Positions 6,754-15,804 of a stretch of DNA of 34,533 nucleotides are shown here, piece after piece. A model generated the notes under the pieces. It was not told the origin of the DNA and ran no database searches. It saw only the letters and a program-made list of their open reading frames with translations. Both the position numbers and the translations under genes were made by a program. The stretch's first letter is position 1. Every line of letters starts with the position of its first letter. The stretch comes from CAJCIY01 sp036379355 (GTDB taxonomy: Bacteria > Actinomycetota > Actinomycetes > Mycobacteriales > CAJCIY01): positions 1 to 34,533 of the forward strand of contig DASVGV010000018.1 of assembly GCA_036379355.1 (NCBI GenBank), given 5' to 3'.

Positions 6754-7935
6754 GTGCCAGCCGTGCGTTCCGACAACGAGAGCCCTGCCGGGCTGACGCC
6801 GGCATTCCCACCCGGCGAGGGGGGCAGCGGTCCGCTCCTCGACGAGGTCGAGCTCGTCCGGCTGCTGACGCCCGAGGGCGAGCGGGTGACCCACCCGGTG
6901 TACGACCCGTACATCGCCGACGTCGACGACGCGGCGGTCCGCGACCTGTACCGCGACCTGGTCCTCGTGCGGCGCGTGGATGTCGAGGCGACGGCGCTCC
7001 AGCGCCAGGGCGAGCTCGGCATCTGGGCCAGCCTGCTCGGGCAGGAGGCCGCCCAGGTCGGCTCCGGCCGGGCGATGAAGTCGCAGGACTTCGCCTTCCC
7101 CACGTACCGCGAGCACGGGGTCGCCTGGTGCCGCGACGTCGACCCGCTGGCGCTGCTCGGCCTGTTCCGCGGCACCAGTAACGGCGGCTGGGACCCACGC
7201 GAGAAGAACTTCATGCTCTACACGATCGTGATCGGCTCCCAGACGCTGCACGCGACCGGGTACGCGATGGGCGTCGCCATGGAGGGATCGATCGGCACGG
7301 ACGACGGCACAGCCGTCATGGCGTACTTCGGGGACGGCGCGTCGAGCCAGGGGGACGTGAACGAAGCGTTCGTGTGGGCCGCCGTCTACAACGCTCCGGT
7401 GGTGTTCTTCTGCCAGAACAACCAGTGGGCCATCTCCGAGCCGCTGGAACGTCAGACGCGCATTCCGCTCTACCAGCGGGCCCGCGGCTTCGGCTTTCCC
7501 GGGGTTCGCGTCGACGGCAACGACGTGCTCGGGACGCTCGCCGTGACGCGCAAGGCCCTCACCGACGCGCGCACCGGTCAGGGCCCCACCCTGATCGAGG
7601 CGTTCACCTACCGCATGGGCGCGCACACGACGTCGGACGACCCGACCCGCTACCGCCTCTCGTCCGAGCTCGAGGCCTGGAAGCTCAAGGACCCGGTCGA
7701 GCGGGTCAAGGCCTACCTGGCTCGCGGCGGGCACGCCGACGCGGGTTTCTTCGCCGACGTCGACGCCGAGGCTGACGCCCTCGCGGCCCGCATCCGGGCC
7801 GGTTGCCTGGACATGCCCGACCCTCAGCCGCTGCGGATCTTCGACCACGTGTACGCCGAGGAACCGCCGACCATCGGCCAGCAGCGCGAGAGCTTCGCGG
7901 CCTACCTCGAGGGGTTCGAGGAGGCGGAGGTCTGA
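6754..7935 (+). CDS. bkdA: Branched-chain 2-oxoacid dehydrogenase E1 component, alpha subunit
   Basis: This is the 393-residue thiamine-diphosphate-binding subunit of an alpha2-beta2 E1. The ThDP motif runs from GDGASSQGDVNEA (about residue 193) to QNNQWAIS (about 220). Other marks are YRDLVLVRRVD, FPTYREHGVAW and YRMGAHTTSDDPTRYR. GTG 6754 is chosen for the ribosome binding site AAGGAG (6743-6748). The pyruvate dehydrogenase of actinobacteria is normally the single-chain AceE, so a split alpha/beta E1 favours branched-chain oxoacids (from Val, Leu, Ile); pyruvate or acetoin cannot be ruled out. Its stop overlaps the E1-beta start by one base (TGATG). Confidence 0.9.
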   Translation: MPAVRSDNESPAGLTPAFPPGEGGSGPLLDEVELVRLLTPEGERVTHPVYDPYIADVDDAAVRDLYRDLVLVRRVDVEATALQRQGELGIWASLLGQEAAQVGSGRAMKSQDFAFPTYREHGVAWCRDVDPLALLGLFRGTSNGGWDPREKNFMLYTIVIGSQTLHATGYAMGVAMEGSIGTDDGTAVMAYFGDGASSQGDVNEAFVWAAVYNAPVVFFCQNNQWAISEPLERQTRIPLYQRARGFGFPGVRVDGNDVLGTLAVTRKALTDARTGQGPTLIEAFTYRMGAHTTSDDPTRYRLSSELEAWKLKDPVERVKAYLARGGHADAGFFADVDAEADALAARIRAGCLDMPDPQPLRIFDHVYAEEPPTIGQQRESFAAYLEGFEEAEV

Positions 7936-8909
7936 TGGCCGTCATGACACTGGGCAAGGCTCTCAACGAGAGCCTCCGCCGTGCGATGGAGCGCGATCCG
8001 AAGGTCGTCGTCATGGGCGAGGACGTGGGGCGGCTGGGGGGCGTCTTCCGCATCACCGACGGGCTGCAGAAGGACTTCGGAGAGGCGCGCGTGGTGGACA
8101 CGCCGCTGTCCGAGTCGGGGATCATCGGCACCGCGATCGGCCTGGCGCTGCGGGGATTCCGGCCCGTGTGCGAGATCCAGTTCGACGGCTTCGTCTACCC
8201 CGGGTTCGACCAGATCGTGAGCCAGCTGGCCAAGATGCACTACCGGTCCCAAGGCCTGCTCCGTATGCCGGTGACGATCAGGATTCCGTTCGGCGGTGGC
8301 ATCGGCGCGGTCGAGCACCACAGCGAGAGCCCGGAGGCGTACTTCGCGCACACCGCGGGCCTGAAGGTGGTGGCCTGCTCGAACCCGGCGGACGGGTTTC
8401 ACATGCTCGGCCAGGCCATCGCCTCCGACGATCCCGTCGTGTTCTTCGAGCCGAAGCGGCGGTACTGGGAGAAGGCCGAGGTCGACACCGCCGGCGCGCC
8501 GGCGGACCTGTGGGCCGCACGGGTGGCACGGCCGGGTCGAGACGCGACCCTGGTTGCGTACGGACCGATGGTGAAGGTGGCGCTGGAAGCGGCCGCCGCC
8601 GCCGAGTCGGACGGCCGTGACCTCGAGGTCGTCGATCTCCGGTCGCTGTCGCCCGTCGACTGGCCGACGGTCCTCGATTCGGTACGCCGTACCGGCCGTT
8701 GCGTCGTGGTGCACGAGGCTGCTCAGTTCCTCGGTCTCGGGGCCGAGGTCGCCGCCCGCGTCACCGAGGAGTGCTTCTATGCGCTGGAGGCGCCGGTGCT
8801 GCGGGTGTCGGGCTTCGACACGCCCTACCCACCCAGCCGGCTCGAGGAGGACTTCCTCCCCGATCTCGACCGCGTCCTCGCCACCGTCGACCGAGCGATG
8901 GAGTTCTGA
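7935..8909 (+). CDS. bkdB: Branched-chain 2-oxoacid dehydrogenase E1 component, beta subunit
   Basis: The 324-residue subunit starts MAVMTLGKALNESL and shows MGEDVGRLGGVFRIT, DTPLSESGIIGTAIGLAL, EIQFDGFVYPGFDQI, and the C-terminal transketolase fold (VVDLRSLSPVDW, VVVHEAAQ, DTPYPPSRLEEDFLPD). It completes the E1 active site with the alpha subunit. Translation is coupled on both sides by one-base stop/start overlaps (7935 and 8909). A second ATG nine nt downstream (7944) is an equally possible start. Confidence 0.92.
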   Translation: MAVMTLGKALNESLRRAMERDPKVVVMGEDVGRLGGVFRITDGLQKDFGEARVVDTPLSESGIIGTAIGLALRGFRPVCEIQFDGFVYPGFDQIVSQLAKMHYRSQGLLRMPVTIRIPFGGGIGAVEHHSESPEAYFAHTAGLKVVACSNPADGFHMLGQAIASDDPVVFFEPKRRYWEKAEVDTAGAPADLWAARVARPGRDATLVAYGPMVKVALEAAAAAESDGRDLEVVDLRSLSPVDWPTVLDSVRRTGRCVVVHEAAQFLGLGAEVAARVTEECFYALEAPVLRVSGFDTPYPPSRLEEDFLPDLDRVLATVDRAMEF

Positions 8910-10288
8910 TGGCGCAGCTGCGCGAGTTCCGGCTCCCCGATCTCGGGGAGGGGCTCACCGAAGGCGAGATCCTGGGATGGATGGTGGCGGAGGGCGACAC
9001 GATCGTGCTCAACCAGCCGATCGTCGAGGTGGAGACGGCGAAAGCCGCCGTCGAGGTCCCCTCCCCGTACGCCGGCACCGTGGTCAAGCTGCACCACAGC
9101 GCGGGGGAGACGATCGATGTCGGAACGACGATCATCACCGTCGACACGGATCCGGGCGGCGGGTCGCCGACCGACGGCCCGCGGCCGTCTGCCGACGACC
9201 TCGTCCCGACGCTGCCCCACACCCACGAGCCCGAGGCGGGGCTGATCGGCGGCGCCGCACCGGGTGGCCGGACAGCGGTTCTCGTCGGCTACGGACCGAA
9301 GACCACCACTGCCGTACGACGCCCCCGCAAGGGCGCGCCACCGGTGTCCGCGTCAGCACCGGTGTCCCCGGCTCCACCGGCCCCGGCTCCACCGGCCCGT
9401 CCTTCCGCCGACGCCCCTCCGGCCCTCGCAGGTCGGGCCCTCGCCAAACCGCCGGTCCGCAAGCTGGCCCGCGACCTCGGCGTCGACCTGGGCGCGCTGG
9501 TCGGGTCCGGGGTCGGCGGTGTCATCACGCGCGACGACGTGCAGGCTGCCACGCGCGGCGGGCAGCATCCGTCCCCGTCGCGGTCGCGGGCGACGACCCG
9601 GGTGCCCGTGAAGGGGGTCCGCAAGCTGACCGCCGAGAGCATGGTGGCCAGCGCCTTCTCGGCGCCGCATGTCACCGAGTTCCTGACGTGCGATGTCACC
9701 GCGACGACGGACCTGGTGACATCCCTGCGGCGGCTGCCCGACTTCGACGGCTGCAAGGTCACGCCCCTGACCGTCGTCGCTCGCGCGCTGCTCGTCGCCT
9801 GCGCGCGGCACCCCGGGGTCAACGCGTCCTGGGACGACGCAGCGCAGGAGATCGTCCTGCACGGCGGTGTCAATCTCGGCATCGCCGCCGCGACCCCGCG
9901 CGGGCTGCTCGTGCCGAACATCAAGGACGCCGACCTGCTGTCGCTGCCCGACCTCGCCCGCGCGCTGACGACACTGACGGAGACGGCCAAGGCAGGGAAG
10001 ACACAGCCTGCCGACATGGTCGGCGGGACCATCACGATCACCAACGTCGGCGTCTTCGGCGTCGACACCGGAACCCCGATCATCAACCCGGGGGAGGCCG
10101 CGATCCTGTGTGTCGGCGCAATCCGTGACACGCCGTGGGTCGTCGACGGGGCGGTGACGGTCCGGAAGGTCACGACGCTCGGGCTCTCGTTCGACCACCG
10201 ACTCGTCGACGGTCAGCTCGGCAGTGAGTTCCTGGCCGACATCGCCACCATGCTGTCAGACCCGGTTGCCCTGCTGGCCTGGTCGTGA
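8909..10288 (+). CDS. bkdC: Dihydrolipoamide acyltransferase (E2) of the oxoacid dehydrogenase complex
   Basis: The 459-residue core enzyme has one N-terminal lipoyl domain (lipoyl-lysine Lys45 in VETAKAAVEVPSP), a Pro/Ala-rich hinge, a peripheral subunit-binding domain (about 180-215, PPVRKLARDLGVDL), a second hinge and the catalytic domain from about 230. The catalytic signature FDHRLVDG near residue 428 carries the His and Asp. A single lipoyl domain and the E1 type fit a branched-chain complex. No E3 (lipoamide dehydrogenase) gene follows, so a shared E3 encoded elsewhere must be used. It overlaps the following Nudix gene by 4 nt. Confidence 0.93.
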   Translation: MAQLREFRLPDLGEGLTEGEILGWMVAEGDTIVLNQPIVEVETAKAAVEVPSPYAGTVVKLHHSAGETIDVGTTIITVDTDPGGGSPTDGPRPSADDLVPTLPHTHEPEAGLIGGAAPGGRTAVLVGYGPKTTTAVRRPRKGAPPVSASAPVSPAPPAPAPPARPSADAPPALAGRALAKPPVRKLARDLGVDLGALVGSGVGGVITRDDVQAATRGGQHPSPSRSRATTRVPVKGVRKLTAESMVASAFSAPHVTEFLTCDVTATTDLVTSLRRLPDFDGCKVTPLTVVARALLVACARHPGVNASWDDAAQEIVLHGGVNLGIAAATPRGLLVPNIKDADLLSLPDLARALTTLTETAKAGKTQPADMVGGTITITNVGVFGVDTGTPIINPGEAAILCVGAIRDTPWVVDGAVTVRKVTTLGLSFDHRLVDGQLGSEFLADIATMLSDPVALLAWS

Positions 10289-10794
10289 CGCTGCTGGACC
10301 TGCCCGCCGAGCCCGGTCACGTGGTGCGGTCGGTTGTCCGCGTCCTTCTGTTCGACCCGGACGATCGCCTCCTGCTGGCCCGGCTGAACCTCGTGCCCGG
10401 CCCAACCTGGACGCCGGTGGGCGGTGGGATCGATCCCGGCGAGGACCTCGTGACCGCGGTACGCCGTGAGGTGGCCGAGGAGACCGGATGCACGGCGTTC
10501 GAGCTCGGCCGGGAGGTGTGGCGGGTGCGGTACTGCTGGCTCGGCGGCAACGGGGTGCGCTACGACTCGCGCGAGCGGCACTTCGTCGCGCGCTGCCGGC
10601 CGTTCGAGCCCGTCGACGGAGGCCGTACGGACCTCGAGCGGCGGCTCGGCATGATCACTCAGTGGTGGACCGCAGCGGACCTCGCGGCGGCGAACCTGCG
10701 GTCCGAGCCTCCGGACCTGGCCGCCCGCGTGGCCGAGTTGCTGGGCTCCGGCCCGGCGGCGGAGCCAACCGAAACCGACTACGGCGTCGTCTGA
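10285..10794 (+). CDS. Nudix hydrolase
   Basis: The 169-residue protein carries a full Nudix box: GGGIDPGEDL, then AVRREVAEETGC (about residues 45-70), including the REVxEExG metal-binding core. The substrate, a nucleoside diphosphate linked to another group, cannot be told. GTG 10285 overlaps the E2 stop (GTGA), so it is co-translated with the oxoacid dehydrogenase genes. Its 3' end overlaps the convergent MFS gene by 16 bp. Confidence 0.9.
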   Translation: MTLLDLPAEPGHVVRSVVRVLLFDPDDRLLLARLNLVPGPTWTPVGGGIDPGEDLVTAVRREVAEETGCTAFELGREVWRVRYCWLGGNGVRYDSRERHFVARCRPFEPVDGGRTDLERRLGMITQWWTAADLAAANLRSEPPDLAARVAELLGSGPAAEPTETDYGVV

Positions 10795-12203
10795 GGGCGC
10801 GGGCCGCGATCACGCGCGGTCTCCCAGGCGACCGCGGCGGTGCCGAGCGCCAGGACCACCAGCAGGACGACGATCGAGGCGCGCAGGCCCGACGTCACGG
10901 TCAGCGCGGCGAGCGCCGTACCCAGGGACGTGCCGAGGCCCCGGGCCGTGTTCAGCAGCCCGCTCGCCGAGCCGCTCTGGTCGGGCCTCGCGCAGGCCAT
11001 CACGCCGCCGTTGTTGGCCGGGGTGAACAACCCCAGCCCGGCGCCGACCACCGCGAGCAGCAGGGCCAGCAGTACGCCGTCGTGGGGAGCGGTCACGGCC
11101 AGGGCGGCGGTCCCTCCGAGGGCGACCAGGAGACCGGCGAGCCCGTGTCCGCGCAGGCGGCGGCCCACCGTGACCGTCGCCAGCCCGAGCCCGACCGGCA
11201 GAGCGGTGAGCAGCAGGCCGATCCGTCCGGCCCCCACGCCCTCGTGGCTCAGGGCGAACGGCACAGCGACCAGCAGCCCGAACAGCAGCGCGTACGTTGC
11301 CGCGCCGGCCGCGAGCCCGCTGCGGAAGCGGCCCAGGGTCAGCAGGGCGTGGTCCACGAGCGGTTCGGCGGTGCCGCCGATCTCTCGTCGCACAAGCAGG
11401 CCGAGCAGCACGAGCCCGACCGCGATCGCGCTTGCGCCGGCGGCCGGGCTGTTCGCCGCGTACGACAGTCCGAGGACGGTGGCCGTGGTCCCGACGACCA
11501 GGAGGGCGAGGGAGCGCGGGTCGAGGCGGCGACGGGGTGCGAGGTCCCGGCTGCGTGGTAGCAGCACGAGGCCGGTCAGCATTCCGAGCAGGCCTGCCGG
11601 GACGTTGACCAGGAAGACCAGGCGCCACCCGCCGGCGGCCACGAGGAAGCCGCCGACCGCTGGGCCGACCGCCAGCCCGATCGCCTGAAATGTCGCCTGC
11701 ACACCGATCGCCTTGACGAGCCGCTCCCGACCGGCAGCGATCGCGACGAGGGCGACCGAGTTGGCCTGCAGCAGCGCGGCTCCGCCGCCCTGCACGACCC
11801 GGAACGCGCCGAGCACGGGCAGGTTCGGCGCGAGCGCACAGCCGAGCGTGGCGAGCGTGAAGACGCCGAATCCGCCGACGTACAAGGCCTTTCGGCCCAC
11901 CGCGTCGGCCCAGATGCCCACCGGCGTGACCAGCGCGACCAGGGTCAGGAGGTAGAGCAGCGACACCCACGACGCCGCCGCAGCGGACACGTGCAGGTCG
12001 TGGCCGATGCCCGGCAGGGCGACCGTAACGATGCTGGCGTCGAGCTGGCCCATGAAGGCGCCGACGCACACGGTGCCGACGACGAGGGCCCACGCGCGCG
12101 GTGACGTTCGGATGCGGTCCGGCCGCGGGGGCTCGAGGAGGCGCAGCAGCCGGTACCCCGGGGTGCCGGGCGGGGGCCCCGGCTCGATCGGCGACGCCGT
12201 CAC
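10779..12203 (-). CDS. MFS multidrug exporter, DHA2 (EmrB/QacA-like) type
   Basis: The 474-residue membrane protein has about 14 predicted hydrophobic segments. After a short cytoplasmic N-terminus, GQLDASIVTVALPGIGHDL is the typical DHA2 first-helix motif with the membrane Asp. GIWADAVGRKALY matches the loop 2-3 motif A, and GLAVGPAVGGFL matches motif C of proton antiporters. GTG 12203 is chosen because the longer frame (to 12449) would run through the divergent MarR gene and encode Arg/Pro-rich sequence. A MarR regulator starts 56 bp away on the other strand, the classic layout for a locally controlled drug exporter. Confidence 0.88.
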   Translation of the reverse strand: MTASPIEPGPPPGTPGYRLLRLLEPPRPDRIRTSPRAWALVVGTVCVGAFMGQLDASIVTVALPGIGHDLHVSAAAASWVSLLYLLTLVALVTPVGIWADAVGRKALYVGGFGVFTLATLGCALAPNLPVLGAFRVVQGGGAALLQANSVALVAIAAGRERLVKAIGVQATFQAIGLAVGPAVGGFLVAAGGWRLVFLVNVPAGLLGMLTGLVLLPRSRDLAPRRRLDPRSLALLVVGTTATVLGLSYAANSPAAGASAIAVGLVLLGLLVRREIGGTAEPLVDHALLTLGRFRSGLAAGAATYALLFGLLVAVPFALSHEGVGAGRIGLLLTALPVGLGLATVTVGRRLRGHGLAGLLVALGGTAALAVTAPHDGVLLALLLAVVGAGLGLFTPANNGGVMACARPDQSGSASGLLNTARGLGTSLGTALAALTVTSGLRASIVVLLVVLALGTAAVAWETARDRGPRPQTTP

Positions 12204-12259
12204 GTGGACAGAATAGTCCTTAAACAGAACAAGGCAAGTGGTCGTACTAAGATGTGTGC
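12204..12259. promoter_or_regulatory. Divergent promoter region, MFS exporter / MarR regulator
   Basis: These 56 bp are AT-richer than their surroundings. TACTAA (12245-12250) is a -10-like box 9 nt before the marR ATG. CCTT (12218-12221) and AAGG (12231-12234) form a short inverted repeat that could be part of a MarR operator. A MarR site here would control both directions. Confidence 0.4.
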
Positions 12260-12748
12260 ATGACCAAGGTGCCGGACCACGAGCGGCTGGCCGCCGTGGT
12301 GACGCGCTTGCGCCGTGCCCTTCGCCGAGGGGTCCGTCCGTCCGTGCCGCACGAGGCCCTTCCGGTGGCGCAGGTCGAGGTGCTCCAGTACCTCGCCGAG
12401 ACGCCCGGGCTGCGCGCGAGCGACCTGACCGACCGGATGCTGCTCGCACCGACGACGGTGAGCACGCTGGTCGGTCAGCTCCTGGACCGGACGCTCGTCG
12501 AGCGCCGGCCCGATCCTGACGACCGACGTGTCTGGCACCTGCACCTCACCGCCGGCGGGCTCGCCGAACTCAACCGCTGGCAGCAGTCCACCACCGGCCT
12601 TCTCCGCCCGGCGCTCACCGCACTGACCACACAGGACCGACAGGCGATCCGGGCCGCGCTGCCGGCGCTCGAGCGGCTGGTCGGACAGCTGGACGCCGCC
12701 GCCGTACTCGATCATGACGTTGCGGTCATCCAGGCGCCGTCACAGTGA
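12260..12748 (+). CDS. MarR-family transcriptional regulator
   Basis: The 162-residue winged-helix protein has LPVAQVEVLQYLAE, LRASDLTDRMLLAPTTVSTLVGQLLDR (recognition helix) and the wing DPDDRRVWHLHLTAGG, which is the MarR signature. ATG 12260 is taken; a GTG two codons earlier (12254) is possible. With the -10-like TACTAA only 9 nt upstream, the transcript may be leaderless. The divergent MFS exporter is the likely target. Confidence 0.88.
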   Translation: MTKVPDHERLAAVVTRLRRALRRGVRPSVPHEALPVAQVEVLQYLAETPGLRASDLTDRMLLAPTTVSTLVGQLLDRTLVERRPDPDDRRVWHLHLTAGGLAELNRWQQSTTGLLRPALTALTTQDRQAIRAALPALERLVGQLDAAAVLDHDVAVIQAPSQ

Positions 12749-12792
12749 CTGCAACATCATGATCAACGCAAGCAGAGGCGTGGAAGGGCCGG

Positions 12793-14631
12793 TCAGAACG
12801 CGGCTTCGTCGAGGTCCATGAGGTCCAGGGTTGTCGTCTCGACAACGATGCGACGCGCGGAGAGCTCGGGCAGAACGGTCTGGGCGAAGAACTGCGCTGC
12901 GCCGACCTTGCCCTCGTAGAAGGCTCGCTCGCGGGCCGGCAGGTCGCCGTCGAGCCGCCCCAGCGCGATGGCAGCGGACCGTTGCAGCAGCCAGCCGACG
13001 AGCAGGTCGCCGAGGCTCATCAGAAGGCGCGTGGTGTTCAACCCGACCTTGTAGAGATCCTCCGCGTGCTCGGTGGCGCCGGTCAGGTCGCCGACCAGGG
13101 CAGCCACCATCGCCTCGACGTCCCCGAGTGCGGTGCCGAGAGCGGCGCGCTCGGTCTTGAGTCGGCCATTGCCGCTGTCGCTCTCGGCGAACGCGCGCAC
13201 CTCGCCCAACACTGCGGTGAGAGCGGCACCGTTGTTGCGGACGATCTTGCGGAAGAACAGATCCTGACCCTGGATGGACGTCGTGCCCTCGTACAACGTG
13301 TCGATCTTGGCGTCGCGGATGTACTGCTCGATCGGATAGTCCTGGAGGTAGCCCGAACCGCCGAGAATCTGCAGTGAGGTGGCGAGCAGCTCGTACGAGC
13401 GCTCGGAGCCGAATCCCTTGACGATCGGCAGCAGCAGGTCGTTGACCGCGATCGGCAGCGTGGTGTCCCCGCCCGCGGCCCGTGCCAGCCCCACCCGGTC
13501 CTGCCAGGTCGAGGTCAGCGTCACGAGCGACCGCATGCCCTCGGCGTACGCCTTCTGCAGCATGAGCATCCGGCGGACGTCGGGATGGTGCGTGATCGTG
13601 ACGCGGGGCGCGGTCTTGTCGGTCATCTGCGTCAGGTCCGCACCCTGGACCCGCTCCCGGGCGAAGGAGAGCGCGTTGAGGTAGCCCGTGGACAGTGTCG
13701 AGATCGCCTTGGTCCCGACCATCATGCGGGCGTACTCGATGACCCTGAACATCTGGGCGATGCCGTCGTGGACGTCGCCGACCAAGGTGCCGATCGCGGG
13801 CTGCGACCCGCCGAACGTCACCTCGCACGTTGCGGAGACCTTCAGGCCCATCTTGTGCTCCACGTTCGTGACGAACACACCGTTGCGCTCACCCAGGGAG
13901 CCGTCGTCGTTGACCAGGAACTTGGGCACCAGGAACAGCGACAAGCCCTTGGTCCCCGGGCCGCCGGCACCGGCGACACCGTCGGGGCGAGCGAGCACGA
14001 AGTGCACGATGTTCTCGGGTACGTCCCATTCGGCGGACGTGATGAACCGCTTGACCCCCTCGATGTGCCAGCGGCCGTCGTCCTGGAGGTAGGCCTTCGT
14101 CCGCCCCGCTCCGACGTCGGAGCCGGCGTCCGGCTCGGTCAGGACCATCGTCGCGCCCCACCGCCGATCGACCATGAGCTGCGCGAACCGCTTCTGCTCG
14201 TCGGTGCCGATCTCGTGCAGGATGCCGGCGAAGCCCGGGCCGGCCTGGTACATGAACGCCGCAGGGTTGGCGCCGAGGATGAGTTCGGCGGCGGCCCAGC
14301 GCAGGCTGGGCGAGGCCCCGAACCCGCCGAGCTCCTCGGACAGGTCGAGGCGGAACCATTCACCGTCCAGGAGGGCCTGGTAGGACTTCTTGAACGACTC
14401 CGGCAGCGTGACGGTGTGCGCATCCGGATCGAAGACCGGCGGGTTGCGGTCGGCGTCGGCGAACGACTCCGCCAGCGGGCCGGTTGCCAGTCGCTCCACT
14501 TCCGCGAGCACTTCGCGCGCGGTGTCGGTATCTGTCTGCGCGTATGGCCCCTGGCCGATGCCGCTCTCGGCCGCGAACAGCTCGAAGAGGTTGAACTCGA
14601 GGTCGCGCAGGTTGCTCTTGTAGTGGCTCAT
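12793..14631 (-). CDS. fadE5: Acyl-CoA dehydrogenase, FadE5-like
   Basis: The 612-residue flavoprotein follows M. tuberculosis FadE5 closely along its length: MSHYKSNLRD, DRNPPVFDP, LTEPDAGSDVGAGRTKA, WHIEGVKRFITSAE, FVTNVEHKMGLKVSATCE, MMVGTKAISTLSTGYLNAL, and the C-terminus DLDEAAF. The likely catalytic base is the Glu in TLYEGTTSIQ (about residue 447). Family members oxidise a broad range of saturated acyl-CoAs to enoyl-CoAs and pass electrons to ETF. The start is preceded by AGGAG. Two 15-bp repeats upstream (14661-14700) are probable operators. EtfD, which should recycle ETF, is encoded at 29207-31486. Confidence 0.95.
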   Translation of the reverse strand: MSHYKSNLRDLEFNLFELFAAESGIGQGPYAQTDTDTAREVLAEVERLATGPLAESFADADRNPPVFDPDAHTVTLPESFKKSYQALLDGEWFRLDLSEELGGFGASPSLRWAAAELILGANPAAFMYQAGPGFAGILHEIGTDEQKRFAQLMVDRRWGATMVLTEPDAGSDVGAGRTKAYLQDDGRWHIEGVKRFITSAEWDVPENIVHFVLARPDGVAGAGGPGTKGLSLFLVPKFLVNDDGSLGERNGVFVTNVEHKMGLKVSATCEVTFGGSQPAIGTLVGDVHDGIAQMFRVIEYARMMVGTKAISTLSTGYLNALSFARERVQGADLTQMTDKTAPRVTITHHPDVRRMLMLQKAYAEGMRSLVTLTSTWQDRVGLARAAGGDTTLPIAVNDLLLPIVKGFGSERSYELLATSLQILGGSGYLQDYPIEQYIRDAKIDTLYEGTTSIQGQDLFFRKIVRNNGAALTAVLGEVRAFAESDSGNGRLKTERAALGTALGDVEAMVAALVGDLTGATEHAEDLYKVGLNTTRLLMSLGDLLVGWLLQRSAAIALGRLDGDLPARERAFYEGKVGAAQFFAQTVLPELSARRIVVETTTLDLMDLDEAAF

Positions 14632-14660
14632 GGCTGGCTCCTGGTCGAGACGCGGCTTCG

Positions 14661-14700
14661 CTACCCGTCGGTAACAACGTGGATGCTACCCACCGGTAAC
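14661..14700. promoter_or_regulatory. Two 15-bp repeats upstream of fadE5 (candidate tandem operators)
   Basis: CTACCCGTCGGTAAC (14661-14675) and CTACCCACCGGTAAC (14686-14700) differ at two positions and lie 25 bp apart. Each contains TACC-N4-GGTA, a short inverted repeat of the size TetR-type lipid regulators use. They lie 30-69 bp before the fadE5 start. The protein that binds is not evident. Confidence 0.6.
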
Positions 14701-14780
14701 GTGCGTCACACCCGGTCTGACGAACGGTCCCGGGCTGACCTGCGTCGTGGGCCGCCGGGGCTCCCCTAGAGTGCGGGCGC

Positions 14781-15173
14781 ATGGCCACCCTTCGCGCAAC
14801 CGTCCGCATCGACCGTCCCGCCGACGCCGTGTGGGCGGTGGTGAGCGATGCCGGGTCGATCTCGTCGTGGTTCACCGGTATCACGGCGTCGCGCCTGGAG
14901 GGCGCGGTCCGTACGATCGAGCTCGGTCCGGGGATGGAGCTCGTCGAGGACGTCGTCACCAACGACCCCGACCTCCGCCGCTTTCAGTACGCGATCACCA
15001 AGGCGCCGTTCCCGATCGACAGGCACCTGGGCACGGTGGACGTGCTGGACGTCGACGGATCCACGCTCGTCGTGTACTCCACCGAGATTGCACCCGACGA
15101 CCTCGCCGCCGTGATGGGCCCTTCGGTCGAGGGTGGTCTCGCGGGGCTCAAGGAGTTCTGCGAGAAGCAGTAG
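14781..15173 (+). CDS. SRPBCC-fold protein (polyketide cyclase/dehydrase-like)
   Basis: This 130-residue protein has the START/Bet v 1-type pattern: MATLRATVRIDRPADAVWAVVSDAGSI, SSWFTGI, a central strand set, and a final long helix (VMGPSVEGGLAGLKEFCEK). The fold makes a hydrophobic ligand pocket; the ligand is unknown. TAGAGT (14767-14772) is a -10-like box 8 nt before the ATG, suggesting a leaderless transcript. SRPBCC proteins are also toxins in Rv0909/Rv0910-type pairs, but no antitoxin is adjacent. Its last 26 bp overlap the convergent TetR gene. Confidence 0.8.
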   Translation: MATLRATVRIDRPADAVWAVVSDAGSISSWFTGITASRLEGAVRTIELGPGMELVEDVVTNDPDLRRFQYAITKAPFPIDRHLGTVDVLDVDGSTLVVYSTEIAPDDLAAVMGPSVEGGLAGLKEFCEKQ

Positions 15174-15768
15174 CCCCCCGCGCCAGCGGGGACGCCAGCA
15201 TCTCCAGGGCGATGCCCTGGCAGAAGGCGACCAGGTCGGCGCGCGGCACGGGGCGGGCGGCCAGCACCCAGTGCAGCACCGCCTCCTCGGCGAGCGCGAT
15301 CCAGGCGCGCAGCGCAATGCGCTGGCCGGGCGTGACCTCGGTGAGTCCGATCCCCTCGGCCAGCAGGTCGGCGATGGCGTTGCGCGTGTCCTCGAAGACC
15401 TCGAACAGCTTGGGATGGAATCCCGCGGACCGCGACAGCGCGGCGAAGGCCTCGGGCTGCTCCTCGATGAAGGAGATCGCGGCGTCCAGCCCCCGCGTCA
15501 GCTGACCGCCGGGATCGTCGCCGGCCGGAAGGACGACCGCGCCGCGGATGGTGGCGAGCAGCTCGTCCGCCGAGCAGCGGACGACGGCTGCCTGCAGATC
15601 GCGGTGGGTCGGGAAGTAGTAGTACACCAGCGCCTTCGAGACGCCGGCTTGCAGCGCGACCTGTCCGGCTTCGACCGAGCCCAGCCCGGCCCGGCGCCCG
15701 AGCTCGACGGCCGCGCGGAGCACGCTCTCGCGGCGGTCGCGGCGCGCCCCGTCCGCCGGCTGCGACAT
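15148..15768 (-). CDS. TetR-family transcriptional regulator (divergent from AurF-like oxygenase)
   Basis: The 206-residue protein has RRESVLRAAVELGRRAGLGS and VALQAGVSKALVYYYFPTHRDL, a clear TetR helix-turn-helix (about residues 10-55), and a helical ligand domain. ATG 15768 is chosen over the longer frame because TACGAT (15775-15780 on the complementary strand) sits 6 nt before it, a leaderless arrangement. Two related palindromes lie between this gene and the oxygenase and are probably its binding sites. It overlaps the SRPBCC gene tail to tail by 26 bp. Confidence 0.88.
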   Translation of the reverse strand: MSQPADGARRDRRESVLRAAVELGRRAGLGSVEAGQVALQAGVSKALVYYYFPTHRDLQAAVVRCSADELLATIRGAVVLPAGDDPGGQLTRGLDAAISFIEEQPEAFAALSRSAGFHPKLFEVFEDTRNAIADLLAEGIGLTEVTPGQRIALRAWIALAEEAVLHWVLAARPVPRADLVAFCQGIALEMLASPLARGATASRRTP

Positions 15769-15804
15769 GGCCGCATCGTACGACCGCCCTCGTCGTTGAC
15801 CCCA

